NCBI GenBank assembly: GCA_020848735.1
Contig: JADLHO010000062.1
Span: 1 to 60,607 of the forward strand
DNA: 60,607 bases
Source: Planctomycetota bacterium
GTDB taxonomy: Bacteria; Planctomycetota; UBA1135; UBA2386
Direction: 5' to 3'
The position numbers were made by a program, and so were the translations under genes. Numbering within the stretch: position 1 is the stretch's first letter; the number at the start of each line of letters is the position of its first letter. Below, piece by piece: positions 16,632-26,597 of the stretch. A model generated the notes under the pieces. It worked only from the letters and a program-made list of their open reading frames with translations, did no database searches and was not told the origin of the DNA.

Positions 16632-19280
16632 TCAGCCGCCGACGACGATGCGCAGGCCGTTGCTGCTCACGAAGCCGAACGCGTTCGCGTCGCCGTCGAC
16701 GACGAGGAACTGGCTGTAGAACTCGCCGCCGGCCAGCGCGGCGCTGTTCGGGACGGTGAGCATCGTCGCCGTCTCGCCGGCGCCGTTCGTGAACAGCACC
16801 GTGGTGATGTCCGGACTCGCGAGCAGCGAGCAGGCGGGTGCGCCGAGCGGCGCGAACGAGAAGGGCAGCGCACCGCCGACGAAGCTCGTGTTCGAGAAGC
16901 CGAAGACCAGCAGCGCGGCCGCGTTCGGGCGCGCGTCGACGAGCTCGAGCGAGAAGCTCCGCGCGACGGCGGGCACGCCGGCGCTGGCGTGCACCGGCAC
17001 GGCCGGCGACAGCGAGCAGAGCGCGCGCAGCGAGCTGCGGGCGATCTGCGGCGTGCGTGACCAGGCGCCGCTGCCGGGCGTGGCCCGCTCGTAGCCGAGG
17101 CCCGCCGCGCCGACGACGAGATTGGCGAGGTAGCTCGTCGACGCCGAATGATCGATGCCGATCCAGAAGCGGCCGATCGCGATGTTCACGGGCGCCGGGA
17201 AGGTGCCGCGGTAGAAGCCCGGACTCGTGCCGATCGTGACGGTGGTCGTCGCGAGCGGCGTCGTCTGCGGGTCGATGCCCGTCACGCCGTAGAGAGCGGC
17301 CTGCACCGTCACCGGCGCGCCGGTGTTCGACGCCGAGAAGATCTCGAAGCCGGACACGCTGATCGGCGCATTGGTGGTCAGGTCGTACGCGATCTCCGCC
17401 GGGTGCGTCTGATTGCTCAGCGTGCCGCCGGAGCCGTTCACCGCGGCGCAGAGCGGCGGCACCGGACCGCTGCCCGTGCAGCCCGTCCCGAACGCGACCG
17501 TGCGGCCGCGCGGCGGACCCTCGAACCACGCGAAGGCGACGTTCTGCGAGGTCGTCCCCGAGATCGAGGTCAGGCTGATGCGCACCGTCAGCGTCTCGGT
17601 CGCGGGCGCGTCGAAGCGCACCATCTCGTAGAGATTGCGCGTCGTGGACGAGCTCGCGATCGTCGTGCCGTTCGCCGTCCGCACCTCGAGGTCGACGTTC
17701 GACCAGTTCGTCGAAGTCAGCGCGATGCGATGCCACGCGATCGCGATGCCCTAGGTGAGGCCGGCGGTCGCGTTGATCGTGAAGGTCTGCAGGGGCGCGG
17801 CGCTGGTCAGCGCACGCGTGCCGTAGTTGCCCGCGGCGGCGAGCGCGTGCGCGCGGTCGTTCTTGAGGACGCCCATGCCGTACGCGTTGCGGTCGAGGCC
17901 GGGGTTCTGTGTGCTGATGTCGAGCGCCGAGGCGAGCAGGATGGCCTTCGTCTGGAGGGCCGTCAGCGCCGTGAAACGACCGCGCAGCTGCGTGGCCGCG
18001 CCGGCGACCTGCGGGGAGGCCATCGAGGTGCCCGAGGCGGTGAAGTCGCCGGGCTCGTTGTCGCGCGCGGCCATGATCGTGTTCACGCCGCACGCCGCGA
18101 TGTCGGGGTAGAAGCGCGCGGTGTCACCCGAGAGCGGGCCGCGCGACGAGAAGCTCGCGACGACGTGGCTCGTCGGCTCGAGCGCCGCGACCGCCAGCCC
18201 GTTGGCCGCACCCTGGCTGCCGCTGGTCGAACCGGCCGCGGGACCCGAGTTGCCCGCCGCGACGCAGACCATGATGTCCGCGTTCAGCGCCGCGGAATCG
18301 AGCGCGCGCTGCGCGGAGTTGGTCGGGCTCGGCGAGCCGCCGTAGCTCAGGTTCGCCGCGACGATGCCGTACTGCGCGCGATCGGCAGCCATCGACTGCC
18401 AGGCGCTCGCCATCGTGGTCGAGCTGCTCGAGCCACCGGCGACCTGGTTCGCGATCGCATAGCCGGCGATGCCCGCGAGCGGTGCGTGGCCGTCGTCGGC
18501 GCCCGCGGTGCCCCAATCGGCGCCCGCGGAGATGCTCGCGACGCCCGTGCCGTGACCGTTCTGGTCGTCGGCGCTCAGCGCGCCGATCTGCCGGTTCACG
18601 AGGAGGCGGCTGCCGCCGATGCCGCCGCCGCTGCCGTTGTTGATGTCGCCGTTCACGAAGTAGGTGCGGTGCGGGCGACCGGAGCCGGCGGTGTTCGAGT
18701 CCTGACCCGTGTCCATGATGCCGACCGCGACGCCGAGGCCGCGATGGCCCTGCGACTGCAGCAGGTCCGCGTTGTGATTCTGCGCGTTGGTCGCGGTGAT
18801 GATCGCGAGGTCCCACGAGCGATCGGGCTCGACCGACTCGAGGTTCGGCAAGGCGCGGAGCGCCGCGAGCTGCTCAGGCGCGAGCTCGACGGCGGCGGCA
18901 TTGATGAGCCACCACTGGGCGACGACGCGCGCACCGAGCGCCTCGGCGGCGGCGACGAAGCCGAGCTGGTCGTCGCGCACGGCGCGCTCCAGCTCGGCGA
19001 CGATCGCGGCGACCTCGGCCGCGGGGCGACGCGCGAGGATCGCGGCGCGGAAGCCGTCGAGCTCGAAGCTGCGCTTGTCGAAGTGGACGATCCAACGCTC
19101 GGTTCCCGGGCGCGTGCCCGGCAGACCGTGCAGGACCTGATCGCTGCGGTCGCCCGGCTCGAACTGGATCGGCGCGAGCGGATGCGCGGCGGTGTTCTGG
19201 GCGATCGCTTGGTGGGAGAGGGCGAGCGCGGCGAGCAGCGCGCACGAGATCGCGCGGCCTCGCGTGACGAGGGTGGACAT
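16632..19280 (-). pseudogene. secreted S8 serine protease, copy 3, interrupted by an in-frame TAG
   Basis: 882 sense-equivalent codons colinear with copies 1 and 2. Signal peptide (LLAALALSHQAIAQ), propeptide, and an intact catalytic triad: Asp190 (IMDTGQDS), His243 (NGHGTG), Ser419 (GTSMASP), with Asn344 in AAGN. At codon 510 (17751-17753, minus strand) a TAG replaces the aromatic position of AGQTFAIAIAWHR seen in the other copies; the frame continues unbroken (GIAIAWHR, LYEMVRF) to 16632 and keeps the C-terminal module (LGAPACSLLAS). TAC to TAG is a likely single-base cause. The truncated 509-residue product would keep the whole catalytic domain but lose the C-terminal half. Sequencing error, true nonsense mutation and readthrough are all possible. 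Confidence 0.8.
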
Positions 19281-19397
19281 GCGGGAGGGATCCTCTTCGC
19301 CTTGCGGCGAGAGCAGGGAGCGGAACTCGATGGGGACGGGCAGGGAGGCGGGCCGACGAAGGCTAGAGCGCGATCGCCCGGCCCGGAAGCGCCCGGC

Positions 19398-20180
19398 TCA
19401 GTCCGGCCAGCAGCTCGCCGCCGCGTTGTGCAGCGCGTGGGCGAGAACCGGCGTTGCGATCGAGCCGCTGCGCAGACGGAGCCAGCCGAACGCGAGTCCC
19501 GCGACGAAACGGTGGGGCAGCTCGAGGAAGAAGCCGCCGTTGAGAGCGTGCAGCAGCGCGAAGACCATCGCGCTGGTCGCGAGCGTCTGGGCGTCGCGAC
19601 CGATACGGCTCAGCGCAGTCCAGAGTGCGCCGCGGCAGAGCAGCTCCTCGAGCAGCGGTGCGATCGCGATCGTGACGACGAGCTCGGGCAGGGTCGTCGG
19701 CGCGAGCTCGGGCACCTGGACGCTCCCGTCACTCGCCTCGCGGAGCGCCGCGACGGCGCGCACCCAGAGCGTCGCCGCCGTCCAACTCCCCGCGGCGACG
19801 ACCGGCGCGGCACACCACGCCTGCCAGGGCGCCTTCACCCGCAGCGTGTCGCGCAGCGCGCCCTCGCCGAGCACGAGCAGGATGCCGAGCGTGCCCAGCA
19901 CGAGCGCGAGCGATTGCGCGAGCGCTGCTCCCGCATCGAAGCCCTCGGTGAGCGCGGCCTCGTCGAACTCGACACCGCTCAGCCGCAGGAGCGGCAGGAC
20001 GGTCGGCACGACGAAGCCGATCGCGATCGCCAGCCCCGCGCGCCCGACGCGCCGCCGCGTCGAGGCCAGTTCGGCGCGGGCCGCCCGCGCGTGCGCGAGC
20101 GTCGCCTTGCCGCAGACGCTGCAATAGCGGGCGTTCGGTGCCAGCTCCGCACGGCAGCCGGCGCAACGGGTCGCGGTCAT
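19398..20180 (-). CDS. CPBP-family intramembrane glutamic protease with zinc ribbon
   Basis: 260 residues. An N-terminal zinc ribbon (CAGC...CSVCG, residues 6-24) precedes several membrane helices. The CPBP/Abi (CAAX protease and bacteriocin-processing) motifs are present: EELLCRGALW with the catalytic Glu pair and Arg, a central His in FALLHALNGG, and HALHNAAA. Family members cleave within or near membranes (type II CAAX prenyl endopeptidase-like) and some act in bacteriocin immunity; the substrate here is unknown. It lies 12 bases downstream of another zinc-ribbon membrane protein on the same strand, so the two are likely co-transcribed. Confidence 0.82.
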   Translation of the reverse strand: MTATRCAGCRAELAPNARYCSVCGKATLAHARAARAELASTRRRVGRAGLAIAIGFVVPTVLPLLRLSGVEFDEAALTEGFDAGAALAQSLALVLGTLGILLVLGEGALRDTLRVKAPWQAWCAAPVVAAGSWTAATLWVRAVAALREASDGSVQVPELAPTTLPELVVTIAIAPLLEELLCRGALWTALSRIGRDAQTLATSAMVFALLHALNGGFFLELPHRFVAGLAFGWLRLRSGSIATPVLAHALHNAAASCWPD

Positions 20181-20192
20181 CGGTCTCCGTTC

Positions 20193-21611
20193 TCAGCGCT
20201 CGGCCGGCGGTTTGAAGCGGGTCATCCGCCAGCTCGGGTGCCAGTACTCCCAGCCCGTCTCGACGATGCCCGCATCGCCTTCCAGTTCGAACTCGATCGA
20301 GACGCTGCCGCTGCGCGTCGGCTTGCCGATGCCGCTCTCCGCGATCGCGGGACGTGCGCGCAGCCAATCGCGCTTCTCGAGCACGCGCTCGAGGCTCGCG
20401 CGCCGCTGCTGCAGACCCTCGTTGCAGAGCGCGATCAGGGCATCGAGGCCGTCGGCCGACCACGCGCTCCGAAATGCCGCGGCGGCGGCTTCCGGATCGC
20501 CGACGCGCAGGTCGGGAAGTTCGAGATCGACGAGTCGCCAGCGCTTCGCCGCCGCGTCGAGGCGGAGCAGCACGCCGATCTCGCCGGCCTGGGTCGTCAC
20601 GCTCGCCTCGACGGGGAAGGCGGCGAGCACCTCGTCGGAGCCGCGGGGCTCGCGCCTCGCGGCGCCGAGTGCGGGGCGGGTGTCGCGCCAGACGCGTCGC
20701 GCGAGGGCGGACTCGAGCTTCTCCCGGTCGACGGCCCCGGCGTCGAACTGCGCCACGAGGGCTGCGAGCTCGGCGGCGGACCAGTGGCGCGTGAAGCGCT
20801 CGAGCGGGACCTCCACGCTCTCGGGTCGCATCGCGAAGACGAGCGCCGTGATCAGGGCCACGAGCAGGAGCAGGGCCAGGCCGGCGAGCTTGAGCCGTCC
20901 GAGCCGCCTCGCGCGGTTCGCCTGTCGGCGCGACTCGCGCGCCGTCTCGGCGACCCCGCCCGCGACGCGCCGCTCCGGCGCGACCCTGCGCTTCGCCAGC
21001 GTGAGCTCCGGGTTCTCCTGCATGAGCCGCTGCAGGCGCGCGGCCTGCGTCACGCCGGCCCACATCGCGATGGCGATGAACACCTCGATCGCGAAGCCGA
21101 CGCCGATCCCCGCGCCGCCCGCGAAGACGTATTCCACCGCGACGAGCACGGTCCAGAGCGCCGCGATCACGAGGCTCCAGAGCAGCGGCTGGCGCACGAT
21201 GAGCACGAAGCCGGGCACCATGATCGCGAGCGCGATCCCGCCCGTGGCGATCCCGATCGGGTACCCGGCGAGGAGCGAAGGCACGAGCACGAGCACCGTG
21301 ACGATCAACGCGGCGACGCCGTAGCTCGCGCGCAGGCTCGCGACGATCGTGCGGGTCCGGGCGAACTCCTGCCGCGCGAGGCTCTTCCGGGCGCGGTCCT
21401 GGTCGGCGCTCGCCACCTCGCTCCGATTCGTCCGCTTCCTTTCCCTGGCCGCGGTCGTGGTCCTGGTCTCTGCCGCGAGCTCGGCCCCGCACGCGTGGCA
21501 GAAGCGCGCGCTCGCTTCGTTCGAGGCCCCGCAGGCGGGGCAGCTCGGCGGGTTCGCCGCGGCGGACGAGCCCTCGTCGGGGCTCGCGTGGTCGTCGTCC
21601 TCGAGGCTCAT
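20193..21611 (-). CDS. zinc-ribbon membrane protein of unknown function
   Basis: 472 residues. N-terminal zinc ribbon (CPACG...CHACG) much like that of the CPBP protease next door, a charged linker, then at least four membrane helices (VAALIVTVLVLVPSLLAG, GGIALAIMVPGFVLIV, LWSLVIAALWTVLVAVEYVF, IGVGFAIEVFIAIAMW) and, after a basic segment, another (LAGLALLLLVALITALVFAM). A C-terminal soluble half with two similar segments (FTRHWSAAELAAL..., FRSAWSADGLDALIAL...) suggests an internal repeat. No enzyme motif. Start at ATG 21611. Gene order and the shared zinc ribbon tie it to the downstream CPBP protease. Confidence 0.7.
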   Translation of the reverse strand: MSLEDDDHASPDEGSSAAANPPSCPACGASNEASARFCHACGAELAAETRTTTAARERKRTNRSEVASADQDRARKSLARQEFARTRTIVASLRASYGVAALIVTVLVLVPSLLAGYPIGIATGGIALAIMVPGFVLIVRQPLLWSLVIAALWTVLVAVEYVFAGGAGIGVGFAIEVFIAIAMWAGVTQAARLQRLMQENPELTLAKRRVAPERRVAGGVAETARESRRQANRARRLGRLKLAGLALLLLVALITALVFAMRPESVEVPLERFTRHWSAAELAALVAQFDAGAVDREKLESALARRVWRDTRPALGAARREPRGSDEVLAAFPVEASVTTQAGEIGVLLRLDAAAKRWRLVDLELPDLRVGDPEAAAAAFRSAWSADGLDALIALCNEGLQQRRASLERVLEKRDWLRARPAIAESGIGKPTRSGSVSIEFELEGDAGIVETGWEYWHPSWRMTRFKPPAER

Positions 21612-21657
21612 CGCGGCAGGCTAGACGGCGCGCGCGTCCGACGCACGCGCGCGGCCA

Positions 21658-23793
21658 TCAGCGCGTCGCCTTGCGGCGTGCCTCGTAGACGCCTTCCGGC
21701 TGACGGAAGCGCACCGCGCTCGGCCTTCCGTCGGCGTCGAGCACGAAGCGCACGGAATAGCCCTCGAGGCCTTCGAGGGCGAAGACGAGCCCGCTGCGCG
21801 GCATCAGCTCGTGATGCCGGCCGGACACGTTCAGGACGAGCCGCGTCCCTTCGAGCGCGAACGACGGCCGCAGTTCGTCGAGCTCGTACTCGCCCGCGAG
21901 CGTCGCGAGGAAGCTCGGGTCGCCGAGCCGGGCATCGGGGGCACGCCCGAAGCGGATCGCGGCGACGCTCGGTTCGAGCTGCGCGTGCAGCGCGTCGATC
22001 GCGCCGTCGAAACCGCTCTCGAAGCGGAGCATCGTGCCGGCGATGCCGGGATTGGCGTCGTCGTCGCGGCAGCGGAAGACGTCGTAATGCCAGTGCTCGA
22101 GCTCGGCGCCGATGCCGTGGAAGTCCACACGCAATCGTGCCGCCGCGGTCTCCGCGTCGACCAGGCGGACCCGGCAGGTCCCGTAACCGGCGTCGCGGTA
22201 CTCGCCCACGAAGTCCGCGAGCGGGCGCGATGGCGCGGTCCCCGCGATGCGCTCCGAGCCGGCCGCCGTCGCCGCGCGCTCGGCCGCGGCCTCGGCCTCG
22301 GCCATGCGCGCCAGGAAGGCGGCGCGGTGTTCGCCGCCGTCGTGACCGAGCAGCCGATCCGTGAGCTCGCGCACGACCAGGTCGGGGAGCCCGGTCTCGT
22401 CGAGGTTCGCCAGCACGACGAAGCCCAGGCCGTCGTCGGGCAGCAGCGTGACCGTCGCGACGAAGCCGTCGATCGCGCCATTGTGGTGCACGCGGCGGTG
22501 GCCCCGATCGATGTCGACCAGCCAGCCGAGCGCATAGCCGAGGCTCACCACGCCCTCCGGACTGCGCCGGCCGCCCTGGATCGGCATGTGGACCACATGC
22601 AGTTCGTTCATCGCCGCTTCGCCGAGCAGGCGTTCGCCATCGACGACCCCGCGCGCGAGGTGCAGCCCGATCCAACGCGCCATCTCCTTGGCGGAGGAAT
22701 GGATGGAGCCCGCCGGACCGACCGTGCGGATGTCGCGGAAGGGGATCCGCTTCACGGTCTCCTTGCGGCGGAGATGGGGGGCGGCGTGATCCGCATCGGC
22801 CATCGCGGCGTCGATGTCGAACACCGTGCGCGTCATGCCCAGCGGCGACAGGATCCGCGCGCGTACCAGCTCCTCCCAGCTCTGCTGCGTCACCACCTCG
22901 GCGAGACGGCCGGCGGCGACGTACATCAGGTTGTTGTATTGGAAGGTCGTCCGCAGGTCCTTGCTCAGCGGCAGATGGGCGAGGCGCGCGACGAGTTCCT
23001 CGCGCGGGATCGGGGCGCCGTACCACACGAGGTCGTGGCGGGGCATGCCGCTGCGGTGGGTCACGAGGTCGCGCGGCGTGATCCGCGCCGCGAGCGCAGG
23101 ATCCACGAGATCGAATCCGGGCAGCTTCCGCCGTACCGGCTGATCCCAGTCGATCGCGCCGGCCTCGGCCAGCGTCGCGAGCACGAAGGTCGTGAATGCC
23201 TTCGTCGTGCTGCCGATCGCGAACAGCGAGTCCCCGGTCACCGGCGCCTGCGTGTCGAGATCCCGCACGCCGCTCGCATGGGTCGCGAGCAGGGCGCCGT
23301 CGGCGACGATCGCGACGGCACAGCCCGGCACGTGGCAGGCGCGGCGCGACTCGTCGAGCCAGTCGGCGAACCCGGCGAGGCGTGTCTGCAGGAGCTCCGC
23401 GGCGGCTCCGGCGCGCGCGAGCCGGAAGCGCAGCTTCGCCTCGCCCTGCGTGAACCCGCCTTCGAGCGAGCGGCCATCCCCGGCGAGCTGACCGTCGAAG
23501 CGCGGCTCACCCGGGATCGCGGGGATCGCGAAGCGGACGCGCCGCCCATCGACGGCGAGCTCGGTGAGCGCGACCCCCTTCATGCCCTGTTCGTCGATGT
23601 CGATCGTGCCGCGCCAGGTCTCGCCGTCGAGCTCGAGCTGCACCGCGATCGCGAGCTTCGACCCGCCGGGGAGCTCGATCGCGCCCCGCCAGGCACCGGC
23701 CGCGTCCTGCGCATGGGCACGCGCTCCGGCAAAGAGCGCGAGCAGGGCCGCGACGAAGAGGGGGAGGGAACGCCGAGGGATCGAACGAGTCAT
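21658..23793 (-). CDS. exported serine hydrolase of the class C beta-lactamase fold
   Basis: 711 residues with a signal peptide (LFVAALLALFAGARAHAQ). Residues about 30-130 form a beta-rich domain (GAWRGAIELPGG). The beta-lactamase/penicillin-binding-like domain follows with nucleophile Ser195 and Lys198 (STTK), Tyr286-Asn288 (YNN), and HHNGAIDG in place of the KTG box, as in the EstB/LACTB-type esterases and D-aminopeptidases. The C-terminal ~200 residues are a lipocalin-like region as in PF11954-type extensions. It should act in the periplasm or outside as an esterase or peptidase rather than as a true beta-lactamase. Stand-alone gene; the hairpin at 23841 separates it from the cytochrome gene upstream. 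Confidence 0.85.
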   Translation of the reverse strand: MTRSIPRRSLPLFVAALLALFAGARAHAQDAAGAWRGAIELPGGSKLAIAVQLELDGETWRGTIDIDEQGMKGVALTELAVDGRRVRFAIPAIPGEPRFDGQLAGDGRSLEGGFTQGEAKLRFRLARAGAAAELLQTRLAGFADWLDESRRACHVPGCAVAIVADGALLATHASGVRDLDTQAPVTGDSLFAIGSTTKAFTTFVLATLAEAGAIDWDQPVRRKLPGFDLVDPALAARITPRDLVTHRSGMPRHDLVWYGAPIPREELVARLAHLPLSKDLRTTFQYNNLMYVAAGRLAEVVTQQSWEELVRARILSPLGMTRTVFDIDAAMADADHAAPHLRRKETVKRIPFRDIRTVGPAGSIHSSAKEMARWIGLHLARGVVDGERLLGEAAMNELHVVHMPIQGGRRSPEGVVSLGYALGWLVDIDRGHRRVHHNGAIDGFVATVTLLPDDGLGFVVLANLDETGLPDLVVRELTDRLLGHDGGEHRAAFLARMAEAEAAAERAATAAGSERIAGTAPSRPLADFVGEYRDAGYGTCRVRLVDAETAAARLRVDFHGIGAELEHWHYDVFRCRDDDANPGIAGTMLRFESGFDGAIDALHAQLEPSVAAIRFGRAPDARLGDPSFLATLAGEYELDELRPSFALEGTRLVLNVSGRHHELMPRSGLVFALEGLEGYSVRFVLDADGRPSAVRFRQPEGVYEARRKATR

Positions 23794-23840
23794 GCGAGGG
23801 CGCCCAGCGTTGCCGGGGCGGGCGCGGGATTGTCGCGTGC

Positions 23841-23864
23841 GGAGCCGGGCAAAGCCCGCGCTCC
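23841..23864 (-). terminator. hairpin downstream of the cytochrome c gene
   Basis: GGAGC-CGGGC (23841-23850) pairs with GCCCG (23854-23858) and GCTCC (23860-23864) around AAA, with a single bulged base. It lies 18 bases past the minus-strand stop at 23882 and before the next gene's ATG at 23793. Confidence 0.55.
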
Positions 23865-23881
23865 ATCGCTCCGCTCGCGGC

Positions 23882-24439
23882 TCAGTGCGGCGCGGGCTTC
23901 GACTGCGGTGCCTGGTTCCGCTGCGGCTTCAGCGAGTGCAGGTAGGCGTGGATCGCGCGCACGTCGGCCTCCTCGAGCTCGCGGTAATAGGGCACGGGCA
24001 TCGGGGGCAGCACCATGCGATCCTCCCGCCAATGCTTGCCGCTGCGCCAGCTCTGGAGCAGGCCGTCGGCCGTGAGCTCGCCGGTGCCGGTCTCGCGATC
24101 CGGGGTGAGGTTTGGCGCGACGCTGATGCCGAAGGGGCCCGCGAACGCGGTGCCCGTCGCGGCGATGGTGGCGAGGTTCTGCTTCTCGAGCATCGCCGGT
24201 TCCCAGCTCGGCAGCGGCGCATCGGCGGGGTGGCCCGTGAGCTCCAGACCGGCGATCTCCTTGCCGTTCTGGTCGCGCGGCGTGTGGCAGTCGCCGCAGC
24301 CCATGGTGCGGACGAGGTAGGAGCCGCGCGCGACCGGGTCATAGGGCATCCCGCTGGCGACGACGCGCTGGTCGCAGCCGGCGAGGATCGAGAGCAGGGA
24401 AAGAGTGCCGAGGAGGATGGGAAGGGCTCGCGTGTTCAT
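23882..24439 (-). CDS. c-type cytochrome lipoprotein
   Basis: 185 residues. The N-terminus is a lipoprotein signal with lipobox LAGC (Cys22). One haem c motif, CGDCH (Cys48, Cys51, His52), attaches the haem; the distal axial ligand is probably a methionine in VLPPMPVPYY. The protein would be anchored on the outer face of a membrane and pass electrons, like the small cytochromes attached to dehydrogenases or copper enzymes. No partner oxidoreductase is adjacent. The start at 24439 follows from the signal. Divergent from the exported protein at 24638 with 198 bases between. Confidence 0.85.
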   Translation of the reverse strand: MNTRALPILLGTLSLLSILAGCDQRVVASGMPYDPVARGSYLVRTMGCGDCHTPRDQNGKEIAGLELTGHPADAPLPSWEPAMLEKQNLATIAATGTAFAGPFGISVAPNLTPDRETGTGELTADGLLQSWRSGKHWREDRMVLPPMPVPYYRELEEADVRAIHAYLHSLKPQRNQAPQSKPAPH

Positions 24440-24637
24440 GGCAGGTCGCTTGGTCCTGGCGCCGTCGGCCCCCCTTGCAGACTCGGCCGCGCGGATCGGC
24501 GGCAACGGGAGACGCTCGTGTGGGGCAGGCGCCGTTCAGCGAGGGACACGCTCTCGGAACTCGGTCGCCATCACGCGGCTCGCGGAATTCGCGATGGGGC
24601 GGCGGCGGGTGGCGCTCAACTCCGCCGCGGACCTCGC

Positions 24638-26536
24638 ATGTCGGCGCATGACGATTCATCCGGGCGGCTTCGCAATCGCCGCCTCGCCACGCTGTCTGCC
24701 CTGCTGCTCGGCGTGCTCGGGTGCTGGGCGCTGGGTCTGCCGGGTGGGGCGGGCGATCCCGCGCCGGCGGAGACGGCACGAGTCCGAGCGGGAGCCGCGG
24801 ATCGCGAAGCGCACGGGACGCGCGAAGCGGCGACGCGAACTCCGCTCGCGGCCGCTACCGCGACAGGCGACACGGCCGCAGGACCCGGCGGCGAGGCGCC
24901 GACGGCGGCCTCGCGATGGCTGGCCGGACTCTGCATCGACGGTGACGGCCAACGGCTCCGCAAGGGCACATTGAGCATCCGTTCGCCGTCGGGGACGGAG
25001 AGCCGCGTCGCGGTGCTGGACGGCGCCTTTCGCATCGCGCTCGACGCTTCCTTCGCCTCGACGGACTTCGTCGAGGCGATGGTGAGCGACGAGCTGGCGA
25101 TGTGTGTCGTCTTCTCCGGGGCACTCCGCATCGGCGAGGACCTGCGGATCTTCGTCGAGCGGGCGACCGAGGTGATCCGAAGCGGGTCGATGGCCTGGTC
25201 CGGACGGCATCCGGAGGCCTGGCGTGCCCTGCTCTTCTGGGTCGGGACCGGATCCGCGCTCTCCGTCCCGACGAGCATGCACCCGCATCGCGGGCGCGAG
25301 GCCGTCGTCTCGCTCTCGTGGATCGACCTCGGCGCGCGGAGCGACGCGGAACCCGTCGCATGGATCGCCACCGATGAGCGTTTCCAGCCACGTGCTCGCC
25401 TCGTCTTCGCGAGCGCCGCGGCCTTCGAAGCGGCATTGCGTGCCGGGATTCGCGTCGAGGGGACCTTCCTGACCATCTCCGCGGCAGACCTGCAATGGAA
25501 TGGGTCCAGCGCCGCGCGGGTGCAATGCACGCCGATCGGCATCGAAGTGGGTCGAGCGGTGCCGCTCGATCTGGATGCGGGTTCGGTGCGGGGCCTCGTC
25601 GTCAAGGCGCGCCATTTCGTCGTGGCTGCCTACGAGGGCCTCGCGTCCCGACGCATCGGTCGCATCGACCTGCGCGAGGCCGCGCCCGAGGCGACCGTGG
25701 CCGTCGATTGGTTCGGTGAGCTGCCCGGGCCGTGTGTGCTCGCGGGCAGGGTCGTCGACCGCGAAGGTCGTGCGCAGGCCGGGGTGGACCTCGAGCTGCG
25801 CGCGCTCGGCGAGCCCTGGGAGGGCTTGCTCGTCCGGTGGCTCGGCACCGACGAGCACGGCCGATTCTCGGTCGCCGAGCTCCCCGCGGGGAGCTTCCGT
25901 GTGCGGGCCTCGCGCCCGTCGCAACGCTCGCAGGCCGAGGCGATCCTCGAGCTGCCGGCGGGCGAGCAGACGCTCGTGCTCGGTGATGCCGAGACCGTCG
26001 AACTCGCGCTCCGTTGGGACGGGGAGGACCGTATCGACGCGTTCCGTCGTCTGTCCCTCTGGGAAGCCGACGCCGTCGATCCTTCTTGGCGCGAGGTGGG
26101 CGGACGGGTGTCCTCCGCGAGTCTCCAACTCCGCGGCACGCGTCTGCGCGCCGGATTGCGGATCGCCGGGCAGGTGCGGGAGGCCGAGGCGGTGTTCGTC
26201 GGCGTGAGCGCGATCGCGGCGTCGTCGCGGAGCGGAGACGGCCGCCATGTGCTCCGACTCGGACTCGCACAGCCCGTGACCGGGACCCTTGTCGACTCCG
26301 CCGGCGTGCCGGCCGCCGGGTATCGCGTCGTCGCATTGCGGCCCGGGGAGCCCGGTGACGGGGACGCGGCGGCGCCGTGGCAGCGAGGCCAATGCGGGGC
26401 GGATGGATCGTTTCAGGTGCACGTGCGCGAGGGCGATGCGTTCGCGCTGGAGTTCTTCGCGCCGGGTGACTCGCTGCCCCGGCCCTTCGTCGTCGAAGGG
26501 CTCGGCGCGCGGCGGGTCCATCGTCTGACGCGCTGA
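24638..26536 (+). CDS. large exported protein with carboxypeptidase-regulatory-like domain
   Basis: 632 residues. A hydrophobic N-terminal segment (LATLSALLLGVLGCWALGL) acts as signal peptide or anchor; the Cys could be a weak lipobox. A low-complexity linker follows, then beta-rich regions. One clear CarboxypepD_reg-like unit lies around CVLAGRVVDREGRAQAGVDL...GRFSVAELPAGSFRVRAS, and a second near the C-terminus (VTGTLVDSAGVPAAGYRVVA). Such units are beta-sandwich surface modules. The architecture resembles the ectodomain of the sigma-factor fusion at 40036. No catalytic domain. The TTG-start MFS gene follows 61 bases later. Confidence 0.65.
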   Translation: MSAHDDSSGRLRNRRLATLSALLLGVLGCWALGLPGGAGDPAPAETARVRAGAADREAHGTREAATRTPLAAATATGDTAAGPGGEAPTAASRWLAGLCIDGDGQRLRKGTLSIRSPSGTESRVAVLDGAFRIALDASFASTDFVEAMVSDELAMCVVFSGALRIGEDLRIFVERATEVIRSGSMAWSGRHPEAWRALLFWVGTGSALSVPTSMHPHRGREAVVSLSWIDLGARSDAEPVAWIATDERFQPRARLVFASAAAFEAALRAGIRVEGTFLTISAADLQWNGSSAARVQCTPIGIEVGRAVPLDLDAGSVRGLVVKARHFVVAAYEGLASRRIGRIDLREAAPEATVAVDWFGELPGPCVLAGRVVDREGRAQAGVDLELRALGEPWEGLLVRWLGTDEHGRFSVAELPAGSFRVRASRPSQRSQAEAILELPAGEQTLVLGDAETVELALRWDGEDRIDAFRRLSLWEADAVDPSWREVGGRVSSASLQLRGTRLRAGLRIAGQVREAEAVFVGVSAIAASSRSGDGRHVLRLGLAQPVTGTLVDSAGVPAAGYRVVALRPGEPGDGDAAAPWQRGQCGADGSFQVHVREGDAFALEFFAPGDSLPRPFVVEGLGARRVHRLTR

Positions 26537-26597
26537 CGCGCCGAAGCGCGAAGACCGCGCCGGCCATTTCGTCGCATGGGCTAAGGTCGCGCCCGCC

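Noticed and set aside
17148..22364. Very long (5.2 kb) plus-strand open frame
   Set aside because: It runs antisense to the third protease, the CPBP gene, the zinc-ribbon gene and part of the hydrolase gene, and its residues are charged low-complexity. Long antisense frames are expected at this GC content.
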